Counted from the first letter of the stretch, positions 50,732 to 59,855 are shown. The stretch is DNA of 64,000 nucleotides from JAWWPG01 sp963820035 (GCA_963820035.1 CAWFYK010000005.1:372001-436000), one strand, 5' to 3'. Translations and numbers: made by a program. The notes: generated by a model from the letters alone, not told the origin.

Positions 50732-52936
50732 ATGACGGGTTCCGAACCCAAGTCCGTCGAGACCGTTATCGACAACGGCAAGCACGGCAACCGCACCATC
50801 CGCTTCGAGACCGGCCAGCTGGCCCAGCAGGCCGCCGGCTCCGCCGTCGCCTTCCTCGACGAGGAGACCATGCTGTTGTCGGCCACCACGGCCGGCAAGC
50901 ATCCCAAGGAGCAGTTCGACTTCTTCCCGCTGACCGTCGACGTCGAGGAGCGGATGTACGCCGCCGGGCGCATTCCCGGCTCGTTCTTCCGCCGCGAAGG
51001 ACGTCCCTCCGAAGAGGCGATCCTCACCTGCCGGCTGATCGACCGGCCGCTGCGGCCGACGTTCATCTCGGGTCTGCGCAACGAGGTGCAGGTCGTCATC
51101 ACCGTGATGGCGCTCCACCCCGACTCGCCCTACGACGTCCTCGCCATCAACGCGGCCTCGATGTCCACCCAGCTCAGCGGGCTGCCCTTCAGCGGCCCCG
51201 TCGGCGCGACGCGCGTCGCCCTCATCGACGGTGACTGGGTCGGCTTCCCGACCTGGAGCCAGAGCAAGGACTCGGTGTTCGACATGGTCGTCGCCGGCCG
51301 GGTCACCGAGACCGGCGACGTCGCGATCATGATGGTCGAGGCCGAGTCGACCGATGCCACCTGGGAGAAGGTGCGCTCCGGTGCGCAGGCGCCCACCGAG
51401 GAGATCGTCTCGGAGGGCCTGGAGGCGTCGAAGGTCTTCATCAAGCAGCTGTGCGAGGCACAGCAGAAGCTTGCCGACATGGCCGCGAAGCCGGTCACGG
51501 AGTTCCCGCGCTTCCTCGACTACCAGGACGACACGTTCGCTGCCGTCGAAGCGGCCGCGGGCAGCGATCTGGCAGAAGCACTCACGATCGCCGGCAAGCA
51601 GGAGCGCGAGGAGCGTCTCGACGAAGTCAAGACGGGCGTGCTCGCCAGCCTCGGTGACACGTTCGGGGGCCGCGAGAAGGAGCTGGGCGCCGCGTTCCGC
51701 GCGCTCACCAAGAAGCTCGTCCGCCAGCGCGTGCTGCGCGACCAGGTCCGCATCGACGGCCGCGGGCTGGTCGACATCCGCACCCTCAACGCCGAGGTCG
51801 GCGTGGTGCCTCGGGTGCACGGCTCGGCGCTGTTCGAGCGTGGTGAGACACAGATCCTCGGTGTCACGACGCTCAACATGCTGTCACTGGAGCAGAAGCT
51901 CGACACCCTGTCGCCGGAGAAGACCCGGCGTTACATGCACAACTACAACTTCCCGCCGTACTCCACGGGTGAGACGGGTCGAGTGGGCTCGCCGAAGCGA
52001 CGCGAGATCGGTCACGGCGCCCTCGCCGGCCGGGCGTTGCTGCCGGTGCTCCCGACACGAGAGGAGTTCCCCTACGCCATCCGTCAGGTCTCGGAGGCGC
52101 TGGGCTCCAACGGCTCGACCTCGATGGGCTCGGTGTGTGCGTCGACGATGGCTCTGCTCAACGCCGGTGTGCCGCTGCGCGCGTCGGTCGCGGGCATCGC
52201 GATGGGGCTGATCTCCGGTGAGGTCGACGGTGAGCAGACGTTCGTCACGCTGACCGATATCCTGGGCGCGGAGGACGCGTTCGGCGACATGGACTTCAAG
52301 GTCGCCGGCACCCGCGAGTTCGTCACCGCCCTTCAGCTCGACACCAAGCTCGACGGCATTCCCGCGTCGGTTCTCGGGTCGGCGCTCCAGCAGGCACGCG
52401 ACGCGCGGATGACGATCCTCGACGTGATGGCCGAGGCCATCGACGAGCCCGACGAGATGGCACCGACGGCGCCGCGCATCCTCACGATGCACGTGCCGAT
52501 CGACAAGATCGGAGAGGTGATCGGGCCCAAGGGCAAGGTCATCAACCAGATCCAGGACGACACCGGTGCTCAGATCAGCATCGAGGACGACGGCACCATC
52601 TATGTCGGCGCCGACAACGGCGACGCGGCTGAGGCGGCCCGGGCGACGATCAACGCGATCGCCAACCCGCAGATGCCGGAGATCGGTGAGCGCTACCTCG
52701 GCACGGTCGTCAAGACGACGAACTTCGGTGCGTTCGTCTCGCTGCTCCCCGGCAAGGACGGTCTGCTGCACATCTCGAAGCTGCGGGCGCTCGCCGGCGG
52801 CAAGCGGGTCGAGAACGTCGAGGACGTCGTCTCCGTCGGGCAGAAGCTCCAGGTCGAGATCGGTGAGATCGACGACCGGGGCAAGCTCAGCCTGATCCCG
52901 GTCGTCGAGGACCAGAACGAGTCGGTCGACGCCTGA
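50732..52936 (+). CDS. pnp: Polyribonucleotide nucleotidyltransferase (PNPase)
   Basis: This 734-residue exoribonuclease degrades RNA phosphorolytically and in Actinobacteria can also make (p)ppGpp-related or 3'-tail products. Two RNase PH domains are separated by a helical domain; the second shows NFPPYSTGETGRVGSPKRREIGHG and DILGAEDAFGDMDFKVAGT. C-terminal KH (IGEVIGPKGKVINQIQ) and S1 (LGTVVKTTNFGAFVSLLPGKDGLLHIS) domains follow. The ATG at 50732 has AAAGGG before it. The M16 peptidase gene starts two bases after its stop. Confidence 0.96.
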   Translation: MTGSEPKSVETVIDNGKHGNRTIRFETGQLAQQAAGSAVAFLDEETMLLSATTAGKHPKEQFDFFPLTVDVEERMYAAGRIPGSFFRREGRPSEEAILTCRLIDRPLRPTFISGLRNEVQVVITVMALHPDSPYDVLAINAASMSTQLSGLPFSGPVGATRVALIDGDWVGFPTWSQSKDSVFDMVVAGRVTETGDVAIMMVEAESTDATWEKVRSGAQAPTEEIVSEGLEASKVFIKQLCEAQQKLADMAAKPVTEFPRFLDYQDDTFAAVEAAAGSDLAEALTIAGKQEREERLDEVKTGVLASLGDTFGGREKELGAAFRALTKKLVRQRVLRDQVRIDGRGLVDIRTLNAEVGVVPRVHGSALFERGETQILGVTTLNMLSLEQKLDTLSPEKTRRYMHNYNFPPYSTGETGRVGSPKRREIGHGALAGRALLPVLPTREEFPYAIRQVSEALGSNGSTSMGSVCASTMALLNAGVPLRASVAGIAMGLISGEVDGEQTFVTLTDILGAEDAFGDMDFKVAGTREFVTALQLDTKLDGIPASVLGSALQQARDARMTILDVMAEAIDEPDEMAPTAPRILTMHVPIDKIGEVIGPKGKVINQIQDDTGAQISIEDDGTIYVGADNGDAAEAARATINAIANPQMPEIGERYLGTVVKTTNFGAFVSLLPGKDGLLHISKLRALAGGKRVENVEDVVSVGQKLQVEIGEIDDRGKLSLIPVVEDQNESVDA

Positions 52937-52938
52937 CC

Positions 52939-54288
52939 GTGAAGTATCCCTCGGCGCTCGAGCAGCCCCTCGGCTCGACCCGCACCCTGCTCAAGGAGAC
53001 CGGCGACGACGGCCAGGTGGCCTCCACCATCCGTCGTACCGTCCTCCCGGGCGGGCTGCGGATCGTCACCGAGGCGATGCCGGGCACCCGCTCGACCAGC
53101 CTGGGGCTGTGGACCGGAGTGGGCTCCCGCGACGAGTCAACCTCGCTCGCGGGAGTCACCCACTTCCTCGAACACCTGCTGTTCAAGGGCACCCGGCGTC
53201 GCACCGCGCTCGACATCTCCGCTGAGCTCGATGCGGTCGGCGGTGAGCTCAACGCCTTCACCGGCAAGGAGTTCACCTGCTACCACGCGCGCGTCCTCGA
53301 TGTGGACGTCCCGCTGGCGGTCGACGTGCTCTGCGACATGGTGACGTCGTCGATGCTGCCCTCGCGCGAGGTCGAGTCCGAGCGCAACGTGATCCTCGAA
53401 GAGATCGCCATGCACGACGACGACCATGACGACGTCGTCCATGACGCGTTCGTCGCGGCGCTCTACGGCGAGACGCCCTTGGGCCGACCGATCACCGGGA
53501 CCCCCGACTCGATCCGTGGCCTGTCCCGTCGACAGATCAGCGGTTACTACCACCGCCACTACACCGCCGACAAGCTCGTCTTCTCGGCAGCCGGGAGCGT
53601 CGACCACCGCCAGCTGGTCACGCTCGTCACGGCCGCCTTCGAGCGGGCTGGCGCGATGGGCGACGCCGACCGCGGGCCTCGGCCCGTACGCCGGCCGCTC
53701 ACCCAGCTCACCAACGCCCCGTCGACCGTGGCGATCGAGCGCCCGACCGAGCAGGCGATGTTCGTCATGGGCATGCCGTCGTTCCCGCGCAACCACGAGA
53801 GCCGCTTCGCGCTCGGCGTGCTCAACGCCGCTCTCGGCGGCGGGACCTCGAGCCGGCTCTTCCAAGAGGTGCGGGAACGCCGCGGTCTCGCCTACACGAT
53901 CTACTCCTTCGGCAGCCAACATGTCGACAGCGGCTACTTCGCCGTCGGCGGCGCCTGCCTTCCCGACAAGCTCCAGGACGTCCTCGGCATCTGCCGCGAC
54001 GAGCTCGAGAAGGTCGCGAGCACCGGCCTGACGCTCGAGGAGTTCGAGCGTGGCAAGGGTCAGCTGCGCGGCAGCCTGGTGATGGGCCTCGAGGACTCGA
54101 GCTCACGGATGACGCGCATCGGCAAGGCAGAGCTGGTTCCCGGCCGGGTGCTCAGCATCGACGAGGCCCTGGGCCGGATCAACGCCGTCACCCTCGACGG
54201 CGTCTACGACGTCGCACAGCTGCTGCTGACGGCCGAGCCGACCCTCGCCGTACTCGGTCCGGCTGCCGCGCTGGACACCCTCGACTGA
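52939..54288 (+). CDS. M16-family zinc metallopeptidase (PepR/MPP-beta-like)
   Basis: This 449-residue protease has the inverted zinc motif HFLEH at residues 75-79 and the distal Glu in a ESERNVILEEIAMHDDD block about 75 residues later, both needed for catalysis. The C-terminal homologous domain contains GGGTSSRLFQEVRERRGLAYTIYSF. It begins at GTG two bases after pnp, a conserved actinobacterial pairing. M16 proteins of this type resemble mitochondrial processing peptidase beta; the substrates are unknown. Confidence 0.92.
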   Translation: MKYPSALEQPLGSTRTLLKETGDDGQVASTIRRTVLPGGLRIVTEAMPGTRSTSLGLWTGVGSRDESTSLAGVTHFLEHLLFKGTRRRTALDISAELDAVGGELNAFTGKEFTCYHARVLDVDVPLAVDVLCDMVTSSMLPSREVESERNVILEEIAMHDDDHDDVVHDAFVAALYGETPLGRPITGTPDSIRGLSRRQISGYYHRHYTADKLVFSAAGSVDHRQLVTLVTAAFERAGAMGDADRGPRPVRRPLTQLTNAPSTVAIERPTEQAMFVMGMPSFPRNHESRFALGVLNAALGGGTSSRLFQEVRERRGLAYTIYSFGSQHVDSGYFAVGGACLPDKLQDVLGICRDELEKVASTGLTLEEFERGKGQLRGSLVMGLEDSSSRMTRIGKAELVPGRVLSIDEALGRINAVTLDGVYDVAQLLLTAEPTLAVLGPAAALDTLD

Positions 54289-54327
54289 GCCGCTTAAGGC
54301 CGTCCAGGTCCTTGTGAACGGCGGTGC

Positions 54328-55194
54328 TCAGCTACGGCAGGGCTCGAAGATCTTGTCGTTCAGCATGAGGTCGAACCGCACACCGTTGAAGTCGTTGCGG
54401 TTGTCAGCCGGGCAGAACTGGGCGGTGGTCAGCCTGTATTCGGCCTGGAAGACAGGCTTGCCCGCGGCGACGTACTGGTCGAGCCCGAACGTGCCGTTCT
54501 GCTGCGTCGTGCATTCCTTGTATTGGTTGCACTGCTCGTTGAGCGCGCCGTCGAAGTAGGGCAACAGCTTCGGGATCTGCCCGAGATCGTTCTTCTGCAG
54601 GACGCTCATGCCCCGGGAGCGCGCGTCGTTGGCGAGGGTCGCGTTGAAGAAGAGCTGGTCGGCGGCGGTCAGCGGGAAACCGGTGCGGCTTCGGTAGCCG
54701 TCGACGTTGTCGAGCTCGACCATGTCGAAGCCCTTGGCCTGGCACATGTCGAGCCGGTTGTCCATGATCGTGTGCAGGACGCTGTCGGGCTGTTGGAGGT
54801 CTCGGATGTCGAGCCATCTCTCGCCGGGCCAGCCGTTCTTGCGCCCAAGCAGCGCCTTCGGGAACTGGTCGGCGTCCGGCCGGAAATTCTCGTAGGTGCC
54901 CGCCGAGATGTAGCAGACCACCTTCATCCCGGCGGCGTGGAGATCGGCGACGCCGGCCTTCGAGGTCTCGAAACCATCCACGTCATACATCGAGACGTCG
55001 CGGTACGGCGGCCGCGCGGGTCGAGCGAGCACCCAGTTCCAGGAGGTGCGGACCGCCGGATGCCAGCATCCGGCGCAGTGGACCGGTTTCGGCGGGGTGG
55101 GCGTGGACGTGGCGCCCGAGTGGGAGGCGATCCCTCCGGTCGCGAGCACAGCGACCGTGGTGCACACCATCGTGATCAGCCGGGACAGGGACAA
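54328..55194 (-). CDS. Secreted glycoside hydrolase family 114-like (endo-alpha-1,4-polygalactosaminidase)
   Basis: This 288-residue protein has a Sec-type signal peptide (hydrophobic VCTTVAVLATGGIASHSGA) and a GH114 TIM-barrel domain: VRTSWNWVL, DVSMYDVDGFET, KVVCYISAGTYENFRPD, WLDIRDLQ, CQAKGFDMVELDNVDGY and LQKNDLGQIPKL. Acidic residues in the LDIRD and ELDNVD blocks are the likely active-site pair. Six or more Cys suggest disulphides outside the cell. It ends 39 bp from the convergent M16 gene. The polysaccharide target is not known. Confidence 0.82.
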   Translation of the reverse strand: MSLSRLITMVCTTVAVLATGGIASHSGATSTPTPPKPVHCAGCWHPAVRTSWNWVLARPARPPYRDVSMYDVDGFETSKAGVADLHAAGMKVVCYISAGTYENFRPDADQFPKALLGRKNGWPGERWLDIRDLQQPDSVLHTIMDNRLDMCQAKGFDMVELDNVDGYRSRTGFPLTAADQLFFNATLANDARSRGMSVLQKNDLGQIPKLLPYFDGALNEQCNQYKECTTQQNGTFGLDQYVAAGKPVFQAEYRLTTAQFCPADNRNDFNGVRFDLMLNDKIFEPCRS

Positions 55195-55304
55195 CGCGCC
55201 TCCACGTGGGTGATTCCCGCGCCCCCCATGTCCCCGGAACGTACCACGGCTTGCCCTGGTGTCCCGGGCCTACGTCATCTTCCCGTTGAGCTGGTTCGGG
55301 GCAC

Positions 55305-55310
55305 TAGAGT
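55305..55310 (+). promoter_or_regulatory. Candidate leaderless -10 box (TAGAGT) for dapB
   Basis: TAGAGT is exactly six bases before the dapB ATG at 55317, with no ribosome site in between. TTGAGC lies upstream at 55286 but the 13-bp spacing is too short for a normal -35. Confidence 0.45.
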
Positions 55311-55316
55311 CCCGAT

Positions 55317-56057
55317 ATGACGCGTGTGGGTGTGATCGGGGCGGCCGGCCGGATGGGGACACTGACCTGTTCGGCGGTCCGCTTATCGAACGACCTCGAG
55401 CTCGCGGCGGAGATCGACCAGACAGACACGCTCGACAGCCTTGTCGGGTGCGAGGTCGCCGTCGACTTCACCCACCCGGGCGTGGTCATGGACCATATCC
55501 ATTGGTGTGTCGATCATGGTGTCAACATGGTGGTCGGCACCTCGGGCTTCACTGAGGAACGTCTCGCCGTGGTGCGGTCGTTCCTCGGGGATCAGACCGA
55601 GGTCGGTGTCGTCGTGGTGCCGAACTTCTCGGTCGGTGCCGTCATGATGACGCGCCTCGCTGCCGAGGCGGCGCGCTTCTTCGAGTCGGTGGAGATCGTC
55701 GAGATGCATCACGCCGGCAAGCTCGATGCGCCGTCGGGTACGGCGCTGCACACCGCTCAGCTGGTCGGCGACGCGCGGCGCCGGGCGGGTCTGAGCGACT
55801 CACCCGACGCCACGACGACCGATGGGCTCGGGGCTCGGGGTGGGACGGCCGACGGGGTTCGCGTGCACAGTCTTCGGGTTCGTGGAGCAGTAGCCCATCA
55901 CGAGGTCGTCTTCGGCAACCTCGGCGAGACGCTCACGATCCGGCACGACATGCTCGACCGGGCAGCGGCGATGCCGGGCGTGCTGGCGTCCCTGCGGGCA
56001 GCGGTCGCCCGACGCGGTCTGACCGTGGGGCTGGAAAGCGTGCTCGGTCTCGAATAG
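55317..56057 (+). CDS. dapB: 4-hydroxy-tetrahydrodipicolinate reductase
   Basis: This 246-residue enzyme reduces HTPA with NAD(P)H in lysine/diaminopimelate synthesis. It has the Rossmann motif VIGAAGRMG at residues 5-13, DFTHPGVV, VGTSGFTEERL, and the catalytic/substrate block EMHHAGKLDAPSGTAL. The compact length of about 245 is that of the actinobacterial type. It follows the pnp-M16 pair after the divergent GH114 gene, keeping the usual actinobacterial neighbourhood. Confidence 0.94.
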   Translation: MTRVGVIGAAGRMGTLTCSAVRLSNDLELAAEIDQTDTLDSLVGCEVAVDFTHPGVVMDHIHWCVDHGVNMVVGTSGFTEERLAVVRSFLGDQTEVGVVVVPNFSVGAVMMTRLAAEAARFFESVEIVEMHHAGKLDAPSGTALHTAQLVGDARRRAGLSDSPDATTTDGLGARGGTADGVRVHSLRVRGAVAHHEVVFGNLGETLTIRHDMLDRAAAMPGVLASLRAAVARRGLTVGLESVLGLE

Positions 56058-56117
56058 AGACGTCCTCCCGTTATCAAGATGGCAGGTCAAATGCGCTATT
56101 TCAGCATTCTGCCGGGG

Positions 56118-56123
56118 TACGCT
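56118..56123 (+). promoter_or_regulatory. Candidate -10 box (TACGCT) upstream of the DUF805 gene
   Basis: The 153-bp gap after dapB is visibly richer in A/T than its surroundings and contains TACGCT 88 bases before the DUF805 start. A -35 is not obvious. Nothing else was recognised in the gap. Confidence 0.3.
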
Positions 56124-56210
56124 GCTGCTCAGGCTCCCCACGGAGCCGGATTGGCGTGCGCTAACGAGCTTTCCAACGTGTCGAGCCACTGATTGGGACG
56201 GAGCACAAAG

Positions 56211-56582
56211 ATGAGTTTTCAAGATGCAGTGCGCACATGTCTGCAGAAGTATGTGGACTTCTCCGGCCGGGCCGGCCGTCCGGAGTACTGGTGGTTCTTC
56301 CTCTTCAACGTTCTCGTGTCTGTCGTGATGGAAATCATCAATGCCATCATCGGCACGCAGATTCTCGGGATCATTGTGAGCCTCGCGCTCTTGCTCCCGT
56401 CGATCGCCGTCGGCGTCAGGCGACTCCACGACACGAACCGATCCGGCTGGTGGATCCTTATCGGCTTGATCCCGCTGGTGGGCTGGATCGTCCTCATTAT
56501 CTTCTTCGTGACGAAGGGTGACGCGGCCCCGAACCAGTACGGAGCTCCGACCGAAGGGCTGCCCGCGGCCGGGATGGCCTAG
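56211..56582 (+). CDS. DUF805 family membrane protein
   Basis: This 123-residue inner-membrane protein has the DUF805 hallmarks: YVDFSGRAGRPEYWWFFLFN before the first helix, then IAVGVRRLHDTNRSGWW, followed by two more hydrophobic helices (four in total). Function is unknown. The ATG at 56211 is preferred over TTG at 56193 because GGAG lies eight bases upstream. Its codon use and the upstream gap are more A/T-rich than neighbours, which may indicate acquisition by transfer. Confidence 0.88.
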   Translation: MSFQDAVRTCLQKYVDFSGRAGRPEYWWFFLFNVLVSVVMEIINAIIGTQILGIIVSLALLLPSIAVGVRRLHDTNRSGWWILIGLIPLVGWIVLIIFFVTKGDAAPNQYGAPTEGLPAAGMA

Positions 56583-56621
56583 GCAGCACCGCACGAAACC
56601 CCGACACAAGGGTCTGCGTCT

Positions 56622-56661
56622 GCGCTCGGCTGCTGCTGCCTCAGGCAGCTCAGCCGAGCGC
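56622..56661. terminator. Bidirectional hairpin between DUF805 and azlD
   Basis: GCGCTCGGCTG (56622-56632) pairs perfectly with CAGCCGAGCGC (56651-56661), with a smaller TGCC/GGCA stem inside. It overlaps the azlD stop codon and lies between convergent genes. Confidence 0.65.
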
Positions 56662-56952
56662 CAGGCGCAGCAGCGCGGTCGTCGTGGCCGCGACCGCGAC
56701 GACAACGAGGAAAGGCGCCTTGCACAGCAGGGCAACCACGCCGGCCGCCACTCCGGCGAGCCGCGCGTCGATCGTGAGCGCCTGGCCGGTTGAGAACGTC
56801 TCGACGGCCACCAGGGCGCTGAGCAGAGCGACCGGGATCAGATCGGCCGCGCGTCGTACGAGCGGCCGGTCGAGCACCTTGTCTGGCACCGACAGGCCAG
56901 CCAGCTTGAGGGCGTAACAGCCGACCGCCGCCACGATGATCGCCGCCCACAT
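56650..56952 (-). CDS. azlD: AzlD-family branched-chain amino acid transport subunit
   Basis: This 100-residue membrane protein has three to four hydrophobic helices (MWAAIIVAAVGCYALKLAG; LIPVALLSALVAVETF) and the partner position directly after azlC, whose stop overlaps its ATG (TGATG). AzlCD pairs export branched-chain amino acids or azaleucine. The small size and PVALLSALVA block fit AzlD. Confidence 0.86.
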   Translation of the reverse strand: MWAAIIVAAVGCYALKLAGLSVPDKVLDRPLVRRAADLIPVALLSALVAVETFSTGQALTIDARLAGVAAGVVALLCKAPFLVVVAVAATTTALLRLALG

Positions 56953-57674
56953 CAGGCAGCGCTCACAGGCTCGTCGTGACCCCGGAGCGCCGCCAGGAAG
57001 GCGACTCCCGCCGCGGCGATGATCGGCACGCCGGGTCGAGTGACCGGCACCAGCGCCAGCGCCAGCACGGCCGCGACCAGCCCGGTGAGCCGTGCCGGCC
57101 TTTGGCTCAACCGGGGCCATACCAGCGCCAGAAAGGCAGCAGGGACGGCGGCATCGAACCCGTAGGTGCCAGGGTCGCCGATCGACTGACCGGCGACGGC
57201 CCCGATGAACGTCGCCAGGTTCCACAGCGCAAACACCGCGAGCCCGGCGGCGAAGAAGCCGAGTCGGGCGTTCACGGGTTGCTTCGGCTTCAGCGCCATT
57301 GCCGTGGACTCGTCGATCACCAGCTGCGCGCCGACCACCCGGCGTACGCCACGAAGACCCAGCAGCGAAGCCAGCTTCAGGCCATAGAGGGTGTTACGGC
57401 TACCCAGCATCAGGGCGGTGGCCGCTCCCGACATCGGTGCGCCTCCGGCGGCCAGCACGCCCACGAGGGCGAACTGGGACGCGCCGCTGAAGACGAACAG
57501 GCTCAGCGCACACGCCTGCCAGGTGCTGAAGCCGCTCGCCACCGCGATTGCCCCGAACGACAAGCCGTAAGCACCGGTGGCGACACCGACGCCGAGCGAG
57601 TCGGCTATGACGTGCTTGCGCTCGATGCGCGTCTCCAGCGCAGCGTTGCGCCAGGGATTCGGATCTTCGGGCAT
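56952..57674 (-). CDS. azlC: AzlC-family branched-chain amino acid permease
   Basis: This 240-residue inner-membrane protein has about seven hydrophobic helices with the AzlC blocks GAYGLSFGAIAVASGFSTWQACALSLFVFSGASQFA and LGSRNTLYGLKLASLL. It should export branched-chain amino acids with AzlD. The start at 57674 lies in a stretch shared with the end of the sigma-factor partner region; no clear promoter was seen. Confidence 0.9.
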   Translation of the reverse strand: MPEDPNPWRNAALETRIERKHVIADSLGVGVATGAYGLSFGAIAVASGFSTWQACALSLFVFSGASQFALVGVLAAGGAPMSGAATALMLGSRNTLYGLKLASLLGLRGVRRVVGAQLVIDESTAMALKPKQPVNARLGFFAAGLAVFALWNLATFIGAVAGQSIGDPGTYGFDAAVPAAFLALVWPRLSQRPARLTGLVAAVLALALVPVTRPGVPIIAAAGVAFLAALRGHDEPVSAA

Positions 57675-57807
57675 CGTAGGAGGCTATCGCGGGCACGAGT
57701 CCGGGCAGCGCAGGTTTTCGGCTGCCGATCACCGCTTCCTCGTTCGTCATCCCCGCCGACGGACACGTCGCGTCGGCGGGGCATTTCGTGGGAGACCGAC
57801 CTCCCGG

Positions 57808-58626
57808 TCAGCCGGTGGGCAGATTGAAGTTCGGGTCGGCTGCCAACGCCAGCACGCTCTTGAGGCTCGGCAAGGCCGCCCCGGTCGGGGTCAGCGAGTT
57901 GTTGCCGAACAGCGGATCGACGACGACGGTGGCGGTCTCGCCGTCGGCCTGGGTGAGAATCACCTCGTAGCCGTTGGGCCCGCTGGGGTCGCCACCGATC
58001 CGGACCTTGCCGTAGCCAGGCTCGTGGACCGGATGGCAGGGCGGGTAGTCCCAGCAGTGAGCCAGACCCGAGACGCCGGCGGTGGCGACCTCCGCGGATA
58101 CCATGCCCTCGCCGGTGTCGTGGGCGGACTTCCAGCCCATCTTGATGCCGACCGAGTGCCCGGCGCCGTTGGAGGCCTCTTGCAGGCTGTCGGTGTCGTA
58201 GTTGAGGAACTGGTGGGCCGGGTCGAGGTGGTGGCGGGCCAGCCGGAAGAGCTGGTCGCGCCACGGAGCGTAGGACTGGCCCATCGGGTCGATCACCCTG
58301 ATGTGCCTACCACTCTGGGGAAGCGAGGTAGGTCTGCCACCGTTGACGGGGCTGGTCGCCGGGGCAGAGTGTGCGTGCTTCGCCGAGTGGCTGCCGGCAA
58401 CGTCGAGCGGCGCCACGTTGTGGGCTTGGCCGTGGTTGGCGAGGGGTCCGAAGCCGGCCGTCACGGTCGCCAGCGCGGCGACCACTCCGAGCGCGCCGAA
58501 CGCCTCCGCCTTCCGACGCCGTCGAGCGCGCTGCCCCCGAGCCAGGTCGTCGCTCACCGCGGAGGAAGGGGGTTGCTCTGCGGTGGCGCTGGTGAGGAGT
58601 CGATCGCGCAGGTCCTGCTCGTCCAT
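57808..58626 (-). CDS. Membrane protein paired with a SigE-type sigma factor
   Basis: This 272-residue protein has a cytosolic N-terminus with a basic patch (RGQRARRRRKAEAFG) before one transmembrane helix at about residues 43-62, then an extracytoplasmic part of about 200 residues with His-rich linker and two close Cys (HCWDYPPCHP). It starts six bases after the sigma factor gene, the usual position of a cognate regulator, so it is a possible anti-sigma factor. No zinc-type anti-sigma motif (HxxxCxxC) is visible in the cytosolic part. Confidence 0.68.
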   Translation of the reverse strand: MDEQDLRDRLLTSATAEQPPSSAVSDDLARGQRARRRRKAEAFGALGVVAALATVTAGFGPLANHGQAHNVAPLDVAGSHSAKHAHSAPATSPVNGGRPTSLPQSGRHIRVIDPMGQSYAPWRDQLFRLARHHLDPAHQFLNYDTDSLQEASNGAGHSVGIKMGWKSAHDTGEGMVSAEVATAGVSGLAHCWDYPPCHPVHEPGYGKVRIGGDPSGPNGYEVILTQADGETATVVVDPLFGNNSLTPTGAALPSLKSVLALAADPNFNLPTG

Positions 58627-58632
58627 GACGGT

Positions 58633-59136
58633 TCAGCCTTTCGAGTCGTCGAAGGTGGGCGACAGCAGGACGTCGAGCTTCTGCAGGGCGCGGCTCGTCT
58701 GGCTCTTGACGGTGCCGGTCGAGCAGCCGAGGTCGGCCGCAGTCTCCTCGACCGACAGCCCGCAGAAGTAGCGGAGGACGATCGTGAGGCGCTGCCTGGC
58801 CGGCAAGGCGGCGAGGGCCTGCATCAGGGCGTCCCGGTCCTCCAGGGACAGGCCCGGCGCAGCCGGCGGGTCGTTCCCGTCGAGCGAGGTGCGCTCGCGA
58901 CGCCAAGGCCGCCTGCGCTCGTCGGTGTGGCAGTTGACGATGATCCGCCGTACGAAGCCGTCGATGTTGCCGTCCCGCTGCACGCGCGGCCAGGCGAGAT
59001 AGAGCTTGGTGAGCGCCGTCTGGATGACGTCCTCGGCGAGCTGCCATTCCCCGGTGATGAGGTATGCCGTCCGGAGCAGCCGGGCTCTCGACCCCGCGAC
59101 GTAGTCGCTGAACTCGGTGTCTCGTGTGCTGCCCAT
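58633..59136 (-). CDS. SigE-family RNA polymerase sigma factor (ECF)
   Basis: This 167-residue ECF sigma factor has sigma2 (FSDYVAGSRARLLRTAYLITGEWQLAEDVIQTALTKLY) and sigma4 (LMQALAALPARQRLTIVLRYFCGLSVEETAADLGCSTGTVKSQTSRAL) regions with a short linker, matching the actinobacterial SigE-type (SCO-style, about 170 residues) group. The ATG at 59136 starts the conserved region. It is co-directional with the membrane protein downstream and the GNAT upstream. Its target promoter is not visible. Confidence 0.9.
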   Translation of the reverse strand: MGSTRDTEFSDYVAGSRARLLRTAYLITGEWQLAEDVIQTALTKLYLAWPRVQRDGNIDGFVRRIIVNCHTDERRRPWRRERTSLDGNDPPAAPGLSLEDRDALMQALAALPARQRLTIVLRYFCGLSVEETAADLGCSTGTVKSQTSRALQKLDVLLSPTFDDSKG

Positions 59137-59179
59137 GACCCACCTGTCCGGTCGTGCCGTGGTGCTGCTGTCACGTGTA

Positions 59180-59755
59180 CTACGGGGTGAGATCCGGTTC
59201 GGTTGCACGGGTCAGGTCGGTGTGCAGCCTGATCTGCTTGACCGTGACCGCCCCGTCTCCGTTGAGGTCCAGCTCCCGGAAGGCACCGTCGGGCGCCCAC
59301 CCCTGCTCGGTCAGGAAGCCGCGCACGTCATCGTCAGTCGAGGCCAGCCAGGTCGTGGCCCGGGTGAAGCGGTCGGAGCGCATCGTGTCGACCGCGGCGT
59401 GAAGCAGCCGCGAGCCGTGCCCCGCCCCCCGGGCCGACGGGTCCACGACGAGCTGGCCGACCTCGGCGTCGCGCGCCGGGTCGGCGTCCCCGTCCGTGCT
59501 GGGCGCCGTTGTCGTGAAGCCGCGCACAGCGTTGCGCTCCAGCGCCACCAGGACGCGTTGGCGCGCCTCCTTCGGGGTGGTGATCGACGTCTGCCACTGG
59601 GCGGTGAATTCGTCCTCCGGCAATGCCTCGAGCAGGTCGGCCGGGAGGAGGCCGTGATACGCCTCCCGCCACACCGTCACCTGGATCGAGGCGATGGCAG
59701 CGGCATCGGCCCGCCACGCGACCCGGACGCTCACGTCTGCTGTCGGCTGACTCAT
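59180..59755 (-). CDS. GNAT-family N-acetyltransferase
   Basis: This 191-residue protein has the GNAT core: VGQLVVDPSARGAGHGSRLLHAAVDTM (acetyl-CoA loop near residues 105-125) and the later ATTWLASTDDDVRGFLTEQGW motif. GATGAT lies exactly six bases upstream of the ATG on the minus strand, so it may be leaderless. It is 43 bp upstream of the sigma factor gene. Acceptor unknown. Confidence 0.85.
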   Translation of the reverse strand: MSQPTADVSVRVAWRADAAAIASIQVTVWREAYHGLLPADLLEALPEDEFTAQWQTSITTPKEARQRVLVALERNAVRGFTTTAPSTDGDADPARDAEVGQLVVDPSARGAGHGSRLLHAAVDTMRSDRFTRATTWLASTDDDVRGFLTEQGWAPDGAFRELDLNGDGAVTVKQIRLHTDLTRATEPDLTP

Positions 59756-59849
59756 GCGTCGATCATCCCAACACCGGGGCAGCCAGCCGAATCCGGCTCG
59801 ACGCGGCGGCTTCGAGCCTCAAGCGTCGCCCTCAAACCCCCGACCCGAC

Positions 59850-59855
59850 TACCCT
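59850..59855 (+). promoter_or_regulatory. Candidate leaderless -10 box (TACCCT) for the MmcQ gene
   Basis: TACCCT precedes the ATG at 59862 by exactly six bases with no ribosome site, the same geometry as at dxr, dapB and the thiamine-binding gene. Confidence 0.45.
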
